Source of the DNA: Hyphomicrobiales bacterium | Lineage (GTDB): Bacteria > Pseudomonadota > Alphaproteobacteria > Rhizobiales > Xanthobacteraceae | Direction: 5' to 3' | DNA: 32,895 nucleotides | NCBI GenBank assembly: GCA_017305555.1 | Contig: JAFKKM010000060.1 | Location: 1-32,895 of the forward strand | Shown: positions 14,041 to 21,152 of the stretch, in pieces | Numbering within the stretch: the stretch's first letter is position 1 | How the letters are laid out: every line of letters begins with the position of its first letter | Translations under genes and position numbers: made by a program | The notes under the pieces: generated by a model | What the model was told of the DNA's origin: nothing | The model's input: only the letters and a program-made list of their open reading frames with translations | Database searches by the model: none

Positions 14041-14820
14041 ATGGATCTGAAATTCTCGAAAGTCGACCGCAAGGGCCCGGTGACCATTGTGACGCTGTCG
14101 CGGCCCGAAGTTTACAACGCGCTGCACACCGACGCGCATTTCGAACTCAATCGCGTCTTCAACGATTTTGCCACCGACCCGGAACAATGGGTGGCCATCG
14201 TCACCGGCGCCGGCGACAAGGCGTTCTGCGCCGGCAACGACCTGAAATGGCAGGCCGCCGGCGGCAAGCGCGGCTGGGACACCGGCGGGTTCGCAGGCCT
14301 CACCTCGCGCTTTGATTGCGACAAGCCGATCATCGCCGCCGTCAACGGCGTGGCGATGGGCGGCGGATTCGAAATCGCACTGGCCTGCGATCTCATTATC
14401 GCATCGGAGAACGCGAAGTTCGCGCTGCCCGAGCCGCATGTCGGTCTCGCCGCCCTCGCCGGTGGCTTGCATCGGCTGCCGCGCCAGATCGGCCTCAAGC
14501 GCGCGATGGGCATGATTCTCACCGCGCGCCACGTCTCCGCGCGCGAAGGCTTCGAACTCGGTTTCGTCAATGAGGTGGTGCCGCAAGGCGAAGCGCTGGC
14601 GGCGGCGGAACGCTGGGCCGAAACGATCTGCAAGAACAGCCCGATGTCGATCCGCGCGTCCAAGCAGACCATTTCGCGCGGGCTCGCGGTGTCGCTCGAA
14701 CAGGCCATCAACGAACAACGGGAATATCCCGCGGTGAAGGCGATGGTGGCGTCGCAGGACTATATCGAAGGGCCGAAAGCATTCTCCGAAAAGCGCCCGC
14801 CGAAGTGGGTCGGGAAGTAA
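14041..14820 (+). CDS. CaiD-like enoyl-CoA hydratase (crotonobetainyl-CoA hydratase family)
   Basis: This 259-residue crotonase-fold enzyme has the closest resemblance I can recall to E. coli CaiD. GGFAGLTSRFDCDKPIIAAV (82-101), E111 in GGGFEIAL and E131 in ALPEPHVGL fall at the same numbers as CaiD Glu111 and Glu131, and the C-terminus DYIEGPKAFSEKRPPKW also matches. CaiD adds water to crotonobetainyl-CoA; here no caiB/caiC-like carnitine genes are nearby, so another enoyl-CoA with a polar tail is as likely. ATG 14041 follows a strong AAGGAGG (14031-14037); the upstream in-frame extension is rejected. It is divergent from the acyl-CoA dehydrogenase, suggesting shared control. Confidence 0.87.
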   Translation: MDLKFSKVDRKGPVTIVTLSRPEVYNALHTDAHFELNRVFNDFATDPEQWVAIVTGAGDKAFCAGNDLKWQAAGGKRGWDTGGFAGLTSRFDCDKPIIAAVNGVAMGGGFEIALACDLIIASENAKFALPEPHVGLAALAGGLHRLPRQIGLKRAMGMILTARHVSAREGFELGFVNEVVPQGEALAAAERWAETICKNSPMSIRASKQTISRGLAVSLEQAINEQREYPAVKAMVASQDYIEGPKAFSEKRPPKWVGK

Positions 14821-14851
14821 CGTATCAACGAACCGCAACCGCGGCGAAATC

Positions 14852-14938
14852 GTTATGCCCGCGCCTGTCGCGGGCATCCACGCTCCAAAATATTGCGGAT
14901 TCAGAGACGTGGATGGCCGGGACAAGCCCGGCCATGAC
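14852..14938. repeat. Double-hairpin intergenic repeat, family A, copy 3
   Basis: The left hairpin is GCCCGCG-CCTGT-CGCGGGC (14857-14875) and the right is GGCCGGG-ACAAG-CCCGGCC (14915-14933), with the ATCCACG and ACGTGGAT blocks between. The left stem differs from the other copies at several positions, yet its pairing is intact. It lies between the convergent CaiD-like and DUF6285 genes. Confidence 0.85.
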
Positions 14939-14986
14939 AGAAGTTGACATTTTGCTTCAAATACGACGGAAGACGACTCATAACGA

Positions 14987-15370
14987 TCAGGAATTTTCCT
15001 TCCGCTCCAGTTCACGCCGATAACTCGCGTAATTCGGCTGATCGACGGCGAGCTTGTCCATCGTGGTCTGCCACAAGTGATCGGCGAGACCCGGCGTGCG
15101 CAGATCCACCGCACCGGTAGCGATCGAATCCGCCAGCTTCCGGTTGAGATCGAGAAGTGATCCGTCTTCCCCGAGCAACTTGACCAGGTGCTTCAGTTCC
15201 TCGCCAGCGCGCGGCTCCGATAACTCCAACTGGCGCACCACCAGATCGATCGCATTTGTCGCCACGCGCAGCTTGAACGCGGCGGCACCTGAGATTTTCG
15301 GTGCGATATCCTTGCGAAGGAATTCAGCGACGGCATTGAGCAGTTCGGTCGGTGTCGGCTCGTCCTGCAT
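14987..15370 (-). CDS. DUF6285-like protein, partner of the phosphotransferase
   Basis: This 127-residue helical protein has a recognisable layout: PTPTELLNAVAEFLRKDIAP near the N-terminus, ATNAIDLVVRQLE in the middle and LADHLWQTTMDKLAVDQPNY near the C-terminus. I identify it as the DUF6285 family, whose genes commonly sit directly after an aminoglycoside-phosphotransferase-like gene, as here. No catalytic residues are evident, so an accessory or regulatory subunit for the kinase is plausible but unproven. ATG 15370 is chosen because AGGAGG lies six bases upstream; a TTG two codons earlier would overlap that site. It follows the phosphotransferase stop by two bases. Confidence 0.75.
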   Translation of the reverse strand: MQDEPTPTELLNAVAEFLRKDIAPKISGAAAFKLRVATNAIDLVVRQLELSEPRAGEELKHLVKLLGEDGSLLDLNRKLADSIATGAVDLRTPGLADHLWQTTMDKLAVDQPNYASYRRELERKENS

Positions 15371-15372
15371 CG

Positions 15373-16374
15373 TCAACCTCCTCTTGCGCGCGGTGCGAGC
15401 AAGCGCAGCAGATCGATCTCAGTTTCCGAAGCCCGCCGCCCGATCATCGCACGCTCCATCGAGTGATCAGGCCCGGCGCGGAAACGCTGCATCATGCCAC
15501 AACACATCACGCCCCAGCGCAGCGTGCCCATCACTTCCCAATATTTGACGCGCGCAGCATCGACGCGGCCGCCCGCTGCCTCATAGCCGGCGAACATTTC
15601 TTCGCGCGAACCGAAACCGCCGACCGGCTTGTCGATTGCACCGAACCGCCACGAGTTGACGCAAATCCAGCCGAGGTCCTCCATCGGATCGCCGAAGTGC
15701 GCCAACTCCCAATCCAGCACAGCGCGGATACCGTCCTCGCCGATGATCAGATTGCCGTTACGAAAATCGCCATGCACCAACGTTTCGTGCCGGGCCGGTC
15801 CGGGATCGTTATCGGCAAGCCAGCGCAGCGCCAGGTCGAACACCGGACGCGGCCAATCGAAGCTGCGATAGTCGCGGGTGAGCTCGGCGATTTCCGTCGC
15901 GGGAGTCATGCGGCGAAGTTGTGGCAACGTGGCGCGGTCGAGGCCATGAAGTCCGCGCAGCACCTCCCCCACCTGCCGTGCCAGTTTCGGCCGCACGGCG
16001 GCGAAGGCATCGTCGCGGAGAATCTTGCGCGCGATGGTTTCGCCGGCGATGCGCCCCATGATGAAACCGGTACCGAGGCCATCCGTGGCCTCGAGCACAT
16101 GCATGACCGGTGGCGACGGAATGCCCCCTGCATAGGCACGCTGCATCAGCACCGCCTCCGCGTCGAGGCCGGCCGCACGTTCGGGCGCCGCGCCATAGCC
16201 CGACGGCGCACGTCGCAGGATTGCGCCGATGTCGCCATTGGGATGCACGATATCGAACGACCACGTCTCCTGGCTCGCGCCGCCGGAGAGACGCGCCGCG
16301 TTGGCGATGCCGGTTGCGCCCGCGCACCAGCGCGTGACGCAACGGGCGAGATCGGCTTCGAAGCTCTCGCTCAA
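15373..16374 (-). CDS. APH-family phosphotransferase (ACAD10/11 kinase-domain type)
   Basis: This 333-residue kinase-fold protein carries the substrate/metal motifs of the aminoglycoside-phosphotransferase superfamily: LVHGDFRNGNLI with H201, D203 and N208, and metal-binding D221 in VLDWELAHFGDPMEDLGW. The N-terminal LSGGASQETWSF (29-40) is the nucleotide-loop region. This subgroup is found as the kinase half of ACAD10/ACAD11 and as stand-alone bacterial proteins near acyl-CoA genes; it is not an antibiotic-resistance enzyme by context. An in-frame TAG sits two codons before the TTG at 16374, so TTG is the earliest possible start. It lies three bases after the PaaG-like gene and two before the DUF6285 gene, forming one operon. 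Confidence 0.83.
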   Translation of the reverse strand: MSESFEADLARCVTRWCAGATGIANAARLSGGASQETWSFDIVHPNGDIGAILRRAPSGYGAAPERAAGLDAEAVLMQRAYAGGIPSPPVMHVLEATDGLGTGFIMGRIAGETIARKILRDDAFAAVRPKLARQVGEVLRGLHGLDRATLPQLRRMTPATEIAELTRDYRSFDWPRPVFDLALRWLADNDPGPARHETLVHGDFRNGNLIIGEDGIRAVLDWELAHFGDPMEDLGWICVNSWRFGAIDKPVGGFGSREEMFAGYEAAGGRVDAARVKYWEVMGTLRWGVMCCGMMQRFRAGPDHSMERAMIGRRASETEIDLLRLLAPRARGG

Positions 16375-16377
16375 AGG

Positions 16378-17172
16378 CTACTTGCCCTTGAACTTGGCGG
16401 GACGCTTTTCGAGAAACGCGGTAACGCCTTCCTTGAAGTCTTCGGTCGCGCCGGCGAGCCGCTGCAACTGGAATTCGAGATTGAGTTGTTCTTCGTAGGA
16501 GTTCTCCTCGCTGTCCCAGTACAGCCGGCGAATACCGGCGAGCGCGACGGTCGGACCGTTGGCGAGATCGTGCGCGAGCTTCATCGCCTCGTCTTTCAAC
16601 GCGGCGTCATCGTACACACGATTGATCAGGCCCCATTCCAAAGCCTTCTCGGCCGGGAGCTTCTCGCCCATCAATGATAGTTCGACCGAACGCGCCTTGC
16701 CGATCAGGCGTGGCAGTAGCCAGGTCGAGCCGCAATCCGGCACCAGCCCGATACGGCGGAACGCCTGTAGGAAATAGGACGAGCGCGCGCACAGGATCAT
16801 GTCGCCCATCAGCGCGAAACTCATGCCCGCGCCCGCCGCCGGACCGTTAACGGCGGTGACGATCGGGCAATGCAGATTGCGCAGCCGCCGCAGGAAGGGA
16901 TGGAACGCTGTCTCCAGCGTGCCGCCGGCATTACGCTTGCTGCCCGGTTGGGCGTTGTTGCGTCCCTGCAAATTCGCGCCGGTACAGAATGCGCGGCCGG
17001 CCCCGGTGATGACCAGGCAGCGCACCTCGTCACGACGATCCTCAATGGTATCGAGCGCTTCGGCCAATCCGCCCAGCATGTCGACGGACACCGCGTTCAT
17101 CACCTCCTGATGATCGAGTGTGAGAACCGCCACCGAGCCGTCGAAGTCGAGCGTTACGTGTTTGAACTGCAT
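16378..17172 (-). CDS. PaaG-like enoyl-CoA hydratase/isomerase
   Basis: This 264-residue crotonase-family enzyme has GAGRAFCTGANLQG (57-70) and AVNGPAAGAGMSFALMGD (107-124) as oxyanion-hole blocks. The block LQAFRRIGLVPDCGSTWLLP (135-154) resembles PaaG and related isomerases, in which an Asp in VPD (D146 here) is the sole acid/base and no second Glu is used. This favours double-bond or ring-oxide isomerisation over hydration. No phenylacetate pathway gene is nearby, so the natural substrate is open. ATG 17172 has GAGGA just upstream; the 26-residue in-frame extension is rejected. It is the first gene of the three-gene operon with the phosphotransferase and DUF6285 protein, and divergent from the SDR at 17352. 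Confidence 0.87.
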   Translation of the reverse strand: MQFKHVTLDFDGSVAVLTLDHQEVMNAVSVDMLGGLAEALDTIEDRRDEVRCLVITGAGRAFCTGANLQGRNNAQPGSKRNAGGTLETAFHPFLRRLRNLHCPIVTAVNGPAAGAGMSFALMGDMILCARSSYFLQAFRRIGLVPDCGSTWLLPRLIGKARSVELSLMGEKLPAEKALEWGLINRVYDDAALKDEAMKLAHDLANGPTVALAGIRRLYWDSEENSYEEQLNLEFQLQRLAGATEDFKEGVTAFLEKRPAKFKGK

Positions 17173-17351
17173 GGTTTCCTCATCAAGCGCGACCGGCTTC
17201 CGGCACGCCGCCGGAGCCTCGCAAACTTCGGATTGAAAGTCGGGCGACATATTTGATTTTTAATCCGCGGTTGTCCATGGTCGCTTTTGGAAGGGCCGCT
17301 TCCACGAAAGCGGGCCGCAGCATCACAACGCAAGACAGGCAGGAAACCTCA

Positions 17352-18131
17352 ATGTCGATTTTCGATCTCAGCGGTCGCGTCGCGGTCATCACCGGCGGAA
17401 ACGGCGGCATCGGCCTTGGCATCGCGCAGGCGCTAGCCACCGCCGGCTGCAACGTATCGATCTGGGGCCGCAACGCCGACAAGAACAAGAGCGCCGCCGC
17501 CAGCATGGCGGGCGCCAAGGGCGAAGTCGATACCCAGATCTGCGACGTCACCAGCGCCGCGTCGGTCAAGGCCGCGATGGATTCCACCTTGCGGAAATTC
17601 GGCCGCGTCGACGGCTGCTTCGCCAATGCCGGCATCGGCGGCGGCGGGCGTCACGCCTTCATCGACCGTACCGAGGAGCAGTGGCGCAACATGTTCGCTA
17701 CCAATCTCGACGGCGTCTTCCACGCCTTCCAGGCCGCCGCGCGGCACATGACCGAACGCGCGGCGAGCGGAGATGCCTTCGGCCGGCTCGTCGCTACATC
17801 GAGCCTCGCCTCGCTATTCGGCACCGCACGCAACGAGCACTATGCCGCGACCAAGGCCGCCATCAATGCGCTGGTGCGGGCGCTCGCGGTCGAACAGGCG
17901 CGCTACGGCATCACCGCCAACGCCATCCTACCGGGCTGGATCAAGAGCGACATGACAGCCGGCATCATGGCTAACGAGAAGTTCGTCGCCAACGTCATGC
18001 CGCGCATTCCGATGCGGCGCTTCGGCGAGCCGTCGGATTTCGGCGGCATCGCGGTCTATCTGATGAGCAAGGCGTCGTCGTATCACACTGCGGACTGCTT
18101 CGTGATCGATGGCGGCTATACCGCCTTCTAG
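17352..18131 (+). CDS. Short-chain dehydrogenase/reductase
   Basis: This classical SDR of 259 residues has TGGNGGIGLG (14-23) for the dinucleotide, NAG at 92-94, N118, the catalytic Ser at about 151 in TSSLASLFG and Y164-A-A-T-K168. The C-terminus ends in the usual cofactor/oligomer strand (DGGYTAF). The likely reaction is NAD(P)-linked oxidation or reduction of a hydroxy/keto group, perhaps a 3-hydroxyacyl-CoA or similar intermediate, given the divergent PaaG-like operon. Unlike the SDR at 9823 it has the standard YxxxK. AGGAAA at 17341-17346 precedes ATG 17352. A GC hairpin follows the stop, so it is probably monocistronic. Confidence 0.9.
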   Translation: MSIFDLSGRVAVITGGNGGIGLGIAQALATAGCNVSIWGRNADKNKSAAASMAGAKGEVDTQICDVTSAASVKAAMDSTLRKFGRVDGCFANAGIGGGGRHAFIDRTEEQWRNMFATNLDGVFHAFQAAARHMTERAASGDAFGRLVATSSLASLFGTARNEHYAATKAAINALVRALAVEQARYGITANAILPGWIKSDMTAGIMANEKFVANVMPRIPMRRFGEPSDFGGIAVYLMSKASSYHTADCFVIDGGYTAF

Positions 18132-18146
18132 CTCAATCGTGATGCG

Positions 18147-18165
18147 GCGGCGGATAAACCGCCGC
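18147..18165 (+). terminator. GC-rich hairpin after the SDR gene, possible terminator
   Basis: GCGGCGG (18147-18153) and CCGCCGC (18159-18165) form a perfect seven-base stem with loop ATAAA, 15 bp after the SDR stop codon. No T run follows, so termination strength is uncertain. Confidence 0.5.
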
Positions 18166-18229
18166 TGTCGGTCCTTGTCATAATAGTGTAGCAATTGACG
18201 GAGTCGTTTCCGTAACTTGCTACCGCCCG

Positions 18230-19900
18230 ATGATATTGACCGCGATAGGTTTGGCCGCCGCCGGCGTTCTGTGGAACGCAGAGCGCTCGTTCGAGCATCT
18301 CCGACTTGCGGGCGCCGCCTTCTGCTTCTGCATCGCGGCACTACTGCTGGCCGTCGGCGATCCTGAGCGCGCTACTGTTTTAGCGCTGGTCATCGTGGCC
18401 GCCGTTCATGGCGCCTCCGCACTGAAGTACGCTCATAGCGGCCTGAAGCTGACGATGACCGACCTGCCGCTGTTGCTGGCCGGCACGGTGCCGTTCTTCT
18501 TCGTGCAGTACCCGCTGGCGGTGACGGCCGCGCTGACCGGGCTGTTCGGGCTGATTGCCGTCACCGTCATCGCGCTGTTGTACCTGCCCGGCACGCCGAT
18601 CCCCCTCGCCGCGCAGATGGCGTTCCTCGGCCTCGCCGCGCTCGGCCTGGCGCTGGCGTATCGATCGAGCGGCGGAGCCACGGCGCTGCAACGGATATCG
18701 GCACAACCGCGCTGTTTTTTCTCGACCTTCGTCGCATCGTTGCTCGATCCGCGCTCGTGGCGCCAGTTCGGCGGGTTTGTGTTGAGCGACATCGCCGACG
18801 ACCCGTTGCCGCTGTTGCCCGCGACACCCGCGAAGCGGCCGACTTACCCCGACATCATCGTGATCCAGCATGAATCGATTTTTGATCCGAGGCTCTATGG
18901 ATTGCCGGTCGGGCCGCTGCTCACCGATTTCCTGACGCCGCCGCAGGGGCTTCACGGTCGCCTCAACGTCGACATTTTCGGCGGCGGATCGTGGCAGTCG
19001 GAATTCAGCCTGCTCACCGGCCTATCCAGCGCCAGCTTCGGCTCCAATGGCTATTTTCTTTTCGAGCGCGGCGCCGGATGCTTTCATCACAGCCTCCCAA
19101 AGACGCTCGCGACGCTCGGCTACACGACAACTCTGACATCGAGCTGCCGGCGCGGCTTCCTCAACTACGATAATTTCTACCGCGAAATCGGAATGCGCGA
19201 GCGGATTTTCACCGACGATCTTCCCGCGCCATTCGACGTCGATAAATTCGAGGCAACGAATTCCGACAGTGCGTTTTTGCAAGCCGCGCTCGACCTTCAT
19301 GCGGACGCTATCGACAAGGGATCCGGTCCGCGCTTTCTCTATATGCTGACCAATTACAATCATGGTCCGCACAGCCGCCGCCTGGTCGCCGCCGGACAAT
19401 TCGAGAGGCAACGCGCTTTCGCGATGGCCAGCCTGCCGGATGCGACTTATGCCGAATATTATGCGCGTCTGGTCGAGACGGCTGATACCTGGCGCAAGCT
19501 GAAAGCCGATCTTGTCGCGCGCTTCCCGGATCGCCCGATGCTGGTGATTCATTACGGCGATCATCAGCCGGTGATGACGCGGCGCATTCAATCCCGGTTG
19601 CAACTTGTATCCGACGCACGGCGGCAATTTCAAACATTCTATGCGATTGAAATGCTCAACGATCCTACCGCCTCGACGGCTACGGGCCGCGGGCCAGATC
19701 TCGATATCGCGTTTCTCGGCACCGTTGCGCTTCAACACGCCGGGCTGCCGCTCGATCCGATCTTCGCGACCCGCGCCAGTCTACGAGAGCAATGCGGGGA
19801 GACCTATTTCGCATCGACATCCGAGCGCAAGCGCCGCTTCCATCGCACGCTGGTCGATCTCGGCCTGATCGACATCGGTCAGCCGGCGCGCGGTCAGTGA
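18230..19900 (+). CDS. LtaS/OpgB-like membrane phosphoglycerol transferase (sulfatase fold)
   Basis: This 556-residue inner-membrane protein has four or five hydrophobic helices in residues 1-145, then a periplasmic alkaline-phosphatase/sulfatase-fold domain from about 205. Metal-binding positions include E215 in VIQHESIFDP and D444-H445 in IHYGDHQP. The segment GGGSWQSEFSLLTGL (251-265) aligns with the LtaS nucleophile region (Thr-Ser-Asp-Ser-Glu-Phe), putting Ser254 where LtaS has Thr300. In Gram-negative bacteria such proteins transfer phosphoglycerol or phosphoethanolamine to periplasmic glucans or surface lipids. The actual donor and acceptor are unknown. No clear ribosome binding site precedes ATG 18230. 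Its 3' end overlaps the convergent LuxR-type gene by seven bases. Confidence 0.82.
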   Translation: MILTAIGLAAAGVLWNAERSFEHLRLAGAAFCFCIAALLLAVGDPERATVLALVIVAAVHGASALKYAHSGLKLTMTDLPLLLAGTVPFFFVQYPLAVTAALTGLFGLIAVTVIALLYLPGTPIPLAAQMAFLGLAALGLALAYRSSGGATALQRISAQPRCFFSTFVASLLDPRSWRQFGGFVLSDIADDPLPLLPATPAKRPTYPDIIVIQHESIFDPRLYGLPVGPLLTDFLTPPQGLHGRLNVDIFGGGSWQSEFSLLTGLSSASFGSNGYFLFERGAGCFHHSLPKTLATLGYTTTLTSSCRRGFLNYDNFYREIGMRERIFTDDLPAPFDVDKFEATNSDSAFLQAALDLHADAIDKGSGPRFLYMLTNYNHGPHSRRLVAAGQFERQRAFAMASLPDATYAEYYARLVETADTWRKLKADLVARFPDRPMLVIHYGDHQPVMTRRIQSRLQLVSDARRQFQTFYAIEMLNDPTASTATGRGPDLDIAFLGTVALQHAGLPLDPIFATRASLREQCGETYFASTSERKRRFHRTLVDLGLIDIGQPARGQ

Positions 19901-21000
19901 TCCTCGTCGTTCCGCGACAGCAGCCGCGCGAACAACGCGACGAGTTCGGCCTGCCGCCGCACGCCGGTCTTGGCGAAGATGCGTTTGAGATGGAAACGCG
20001 CCGTCTCCTTGGCGACGTTGAGATCGTCCGCGATCGCCTCCAGCACCTCGCCGCACGCTAGCCGCGCCGCCAATCGCGCCTCGGCAACCGTTAACCCGAA
20101 GACATCGCGCAACGCGGCTTCCGGCGGACGCCGCCGCTCCTCCGGATCGACCAGCACGATGAACGCACGCCCGACCGCGAACGGATTGGCGCCAAGATCA
20201 GACAGCCTCAAGGGATAGGCCATCAACGGCAATCGCGCCTCGCGGGGTAATGCGACCGGCGGCAACAACGCCGGGCTCTCGGGATTTCGCACCAGCCGGG
20301 ACAAAGCGGAATCGAGCCTGGCCGTCGCCTTGGCATCTTTAGCGATCAGTCGCCGCGCGACGATGCGAACGTCGCCTCGCAACAGCCGCTCTGCGCGCGG
20401 GTTGGCGCGGATCACCTCGCCCTGCTTGTCGATAATCAGCGCGGCCGAGCCTGACAGTTCGAACGCATCGAGCGCGGCCTTTACGGTGGCGAATCCCAAC
20501 GCACTTGAAACCGCGGCCGCAGATGACATGCTGTTCGACAACGCGGTGAGCCGTTGCTTTTCCTCCGTCGAGAAATGGCCCTGCGCCGGGCTACGCTGAA
20601 GCGAAAGACACCACAGGTTGTCTCCATGAGCGATCCTGATTCCGGCAAATCCGGAAAGCTTCAACGGCCTAAGAAATTCTTGAAAATAAGGAAGCTGCTT
20701 GATCGTATCCAAGCTGAAGATGTCGAAATCATCGACAACGGCCTGACGCTGCAACAACGGAATCCCGCGAAACCGAGCATCCCGACCGTCCCAGCCGTCG
20801 CGCATATAGACATGAGTGCTCTCCTGCATACTGTCGGTAAGAAGAGCGGTGGGAAACTGTACGCCGGTAAGACTGAATAGCAGCGTGCCGTGGCTTCCGG
20901 TTTCCCTGACAACCGTGTCCAGCGCATCTTTCCACGCCGACACATCGGTGGCGGCTCGCGAAAATCCTTGCTCGATGGCGTTCAAATTCCAGCTTGCCAT
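19894..21000 (-). CDS. LuxR-family transcriptional regulator with N-terminal sensor region
   Basis: This 368-residue protein ends in a clear LuxR/FixJ-type helix-turn-helix: FGLTVAEARLAARLACGEVL, then ETARFHLKRIFAKTGVRRQAELVALFARL (about residues 300-360). The region before it, about 175-230, looks PAS-like (ALDAFELSGSAALIIDKQGEVIRANPRAERLL), and the first 170 residues are probably another sensory domain. It has no phosphoacceptor receiver domain, and no histidine kinase or autoinducer synthase lies nearby, so it would be a one-component sensor. It is divergent from the TLP1-type gene (21153), the most likely local target, and convergent with the membrane transferase gene. Confidence 0.88.
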   Translation of the reverse strand: MASWNLNAIEQGFSRAATDVSAWKDALDTVVRETGSHGTLLFSLTGVQFPTALLTDSMQESTHVYMRDGWDGRDARFRGIPLLQRQAVVDDFDIFSLDTIKQLPYFQEFLRPLKLSGFAGIRIAHGDNLWCLSLQRSPAQGHFSTEEKQRLTALSNSMSSAAAVSSALGFATVKAALDAFELSGSAALIIDKQGEVIRANPRAERLLRGDVRIVARRLIAKDAKATARLDSALSRLVRNPESPALLPPVALPREARLPLMAYPLRLSDLGANPFAVGRAFIVLVDPEERRRPPEAALRDVFGLTVAEARLAARLACGEVLEAIADDLNVAKETARFHLKRIFAKTGVRRQAELVALFARLLSRNDEDH

Positions 21001-21152
21001 GGCAGCCGACCTGCAAAAATCAGAGAGCCTGATTGAATATTATTCCCGCATCAAGCAATGATCGCAAACAATTCCGCACGTTCCGTCATCGGAACCGACC
21101 GTTCGACGATCTTAAGGTTACAATCCGCAGTCATCAGGAATCCCATACCTCC

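Noticed and set aside
7117-14938. CRISPR array from the three similar repeats
   Set aside because: Copies are kilobases apart, palindromic and diverged, with genes between them; there are no regular spacers or cas genes.
15373-16374. Phosphotransferase as an aminoglycoside-resistance gene
   Set aside because: Only the general APH fold motifs are shared. The operon context with acyl-CoA enzymes and the DUF6285 partner points to the ACAD10/11-type metabolic kinase group.
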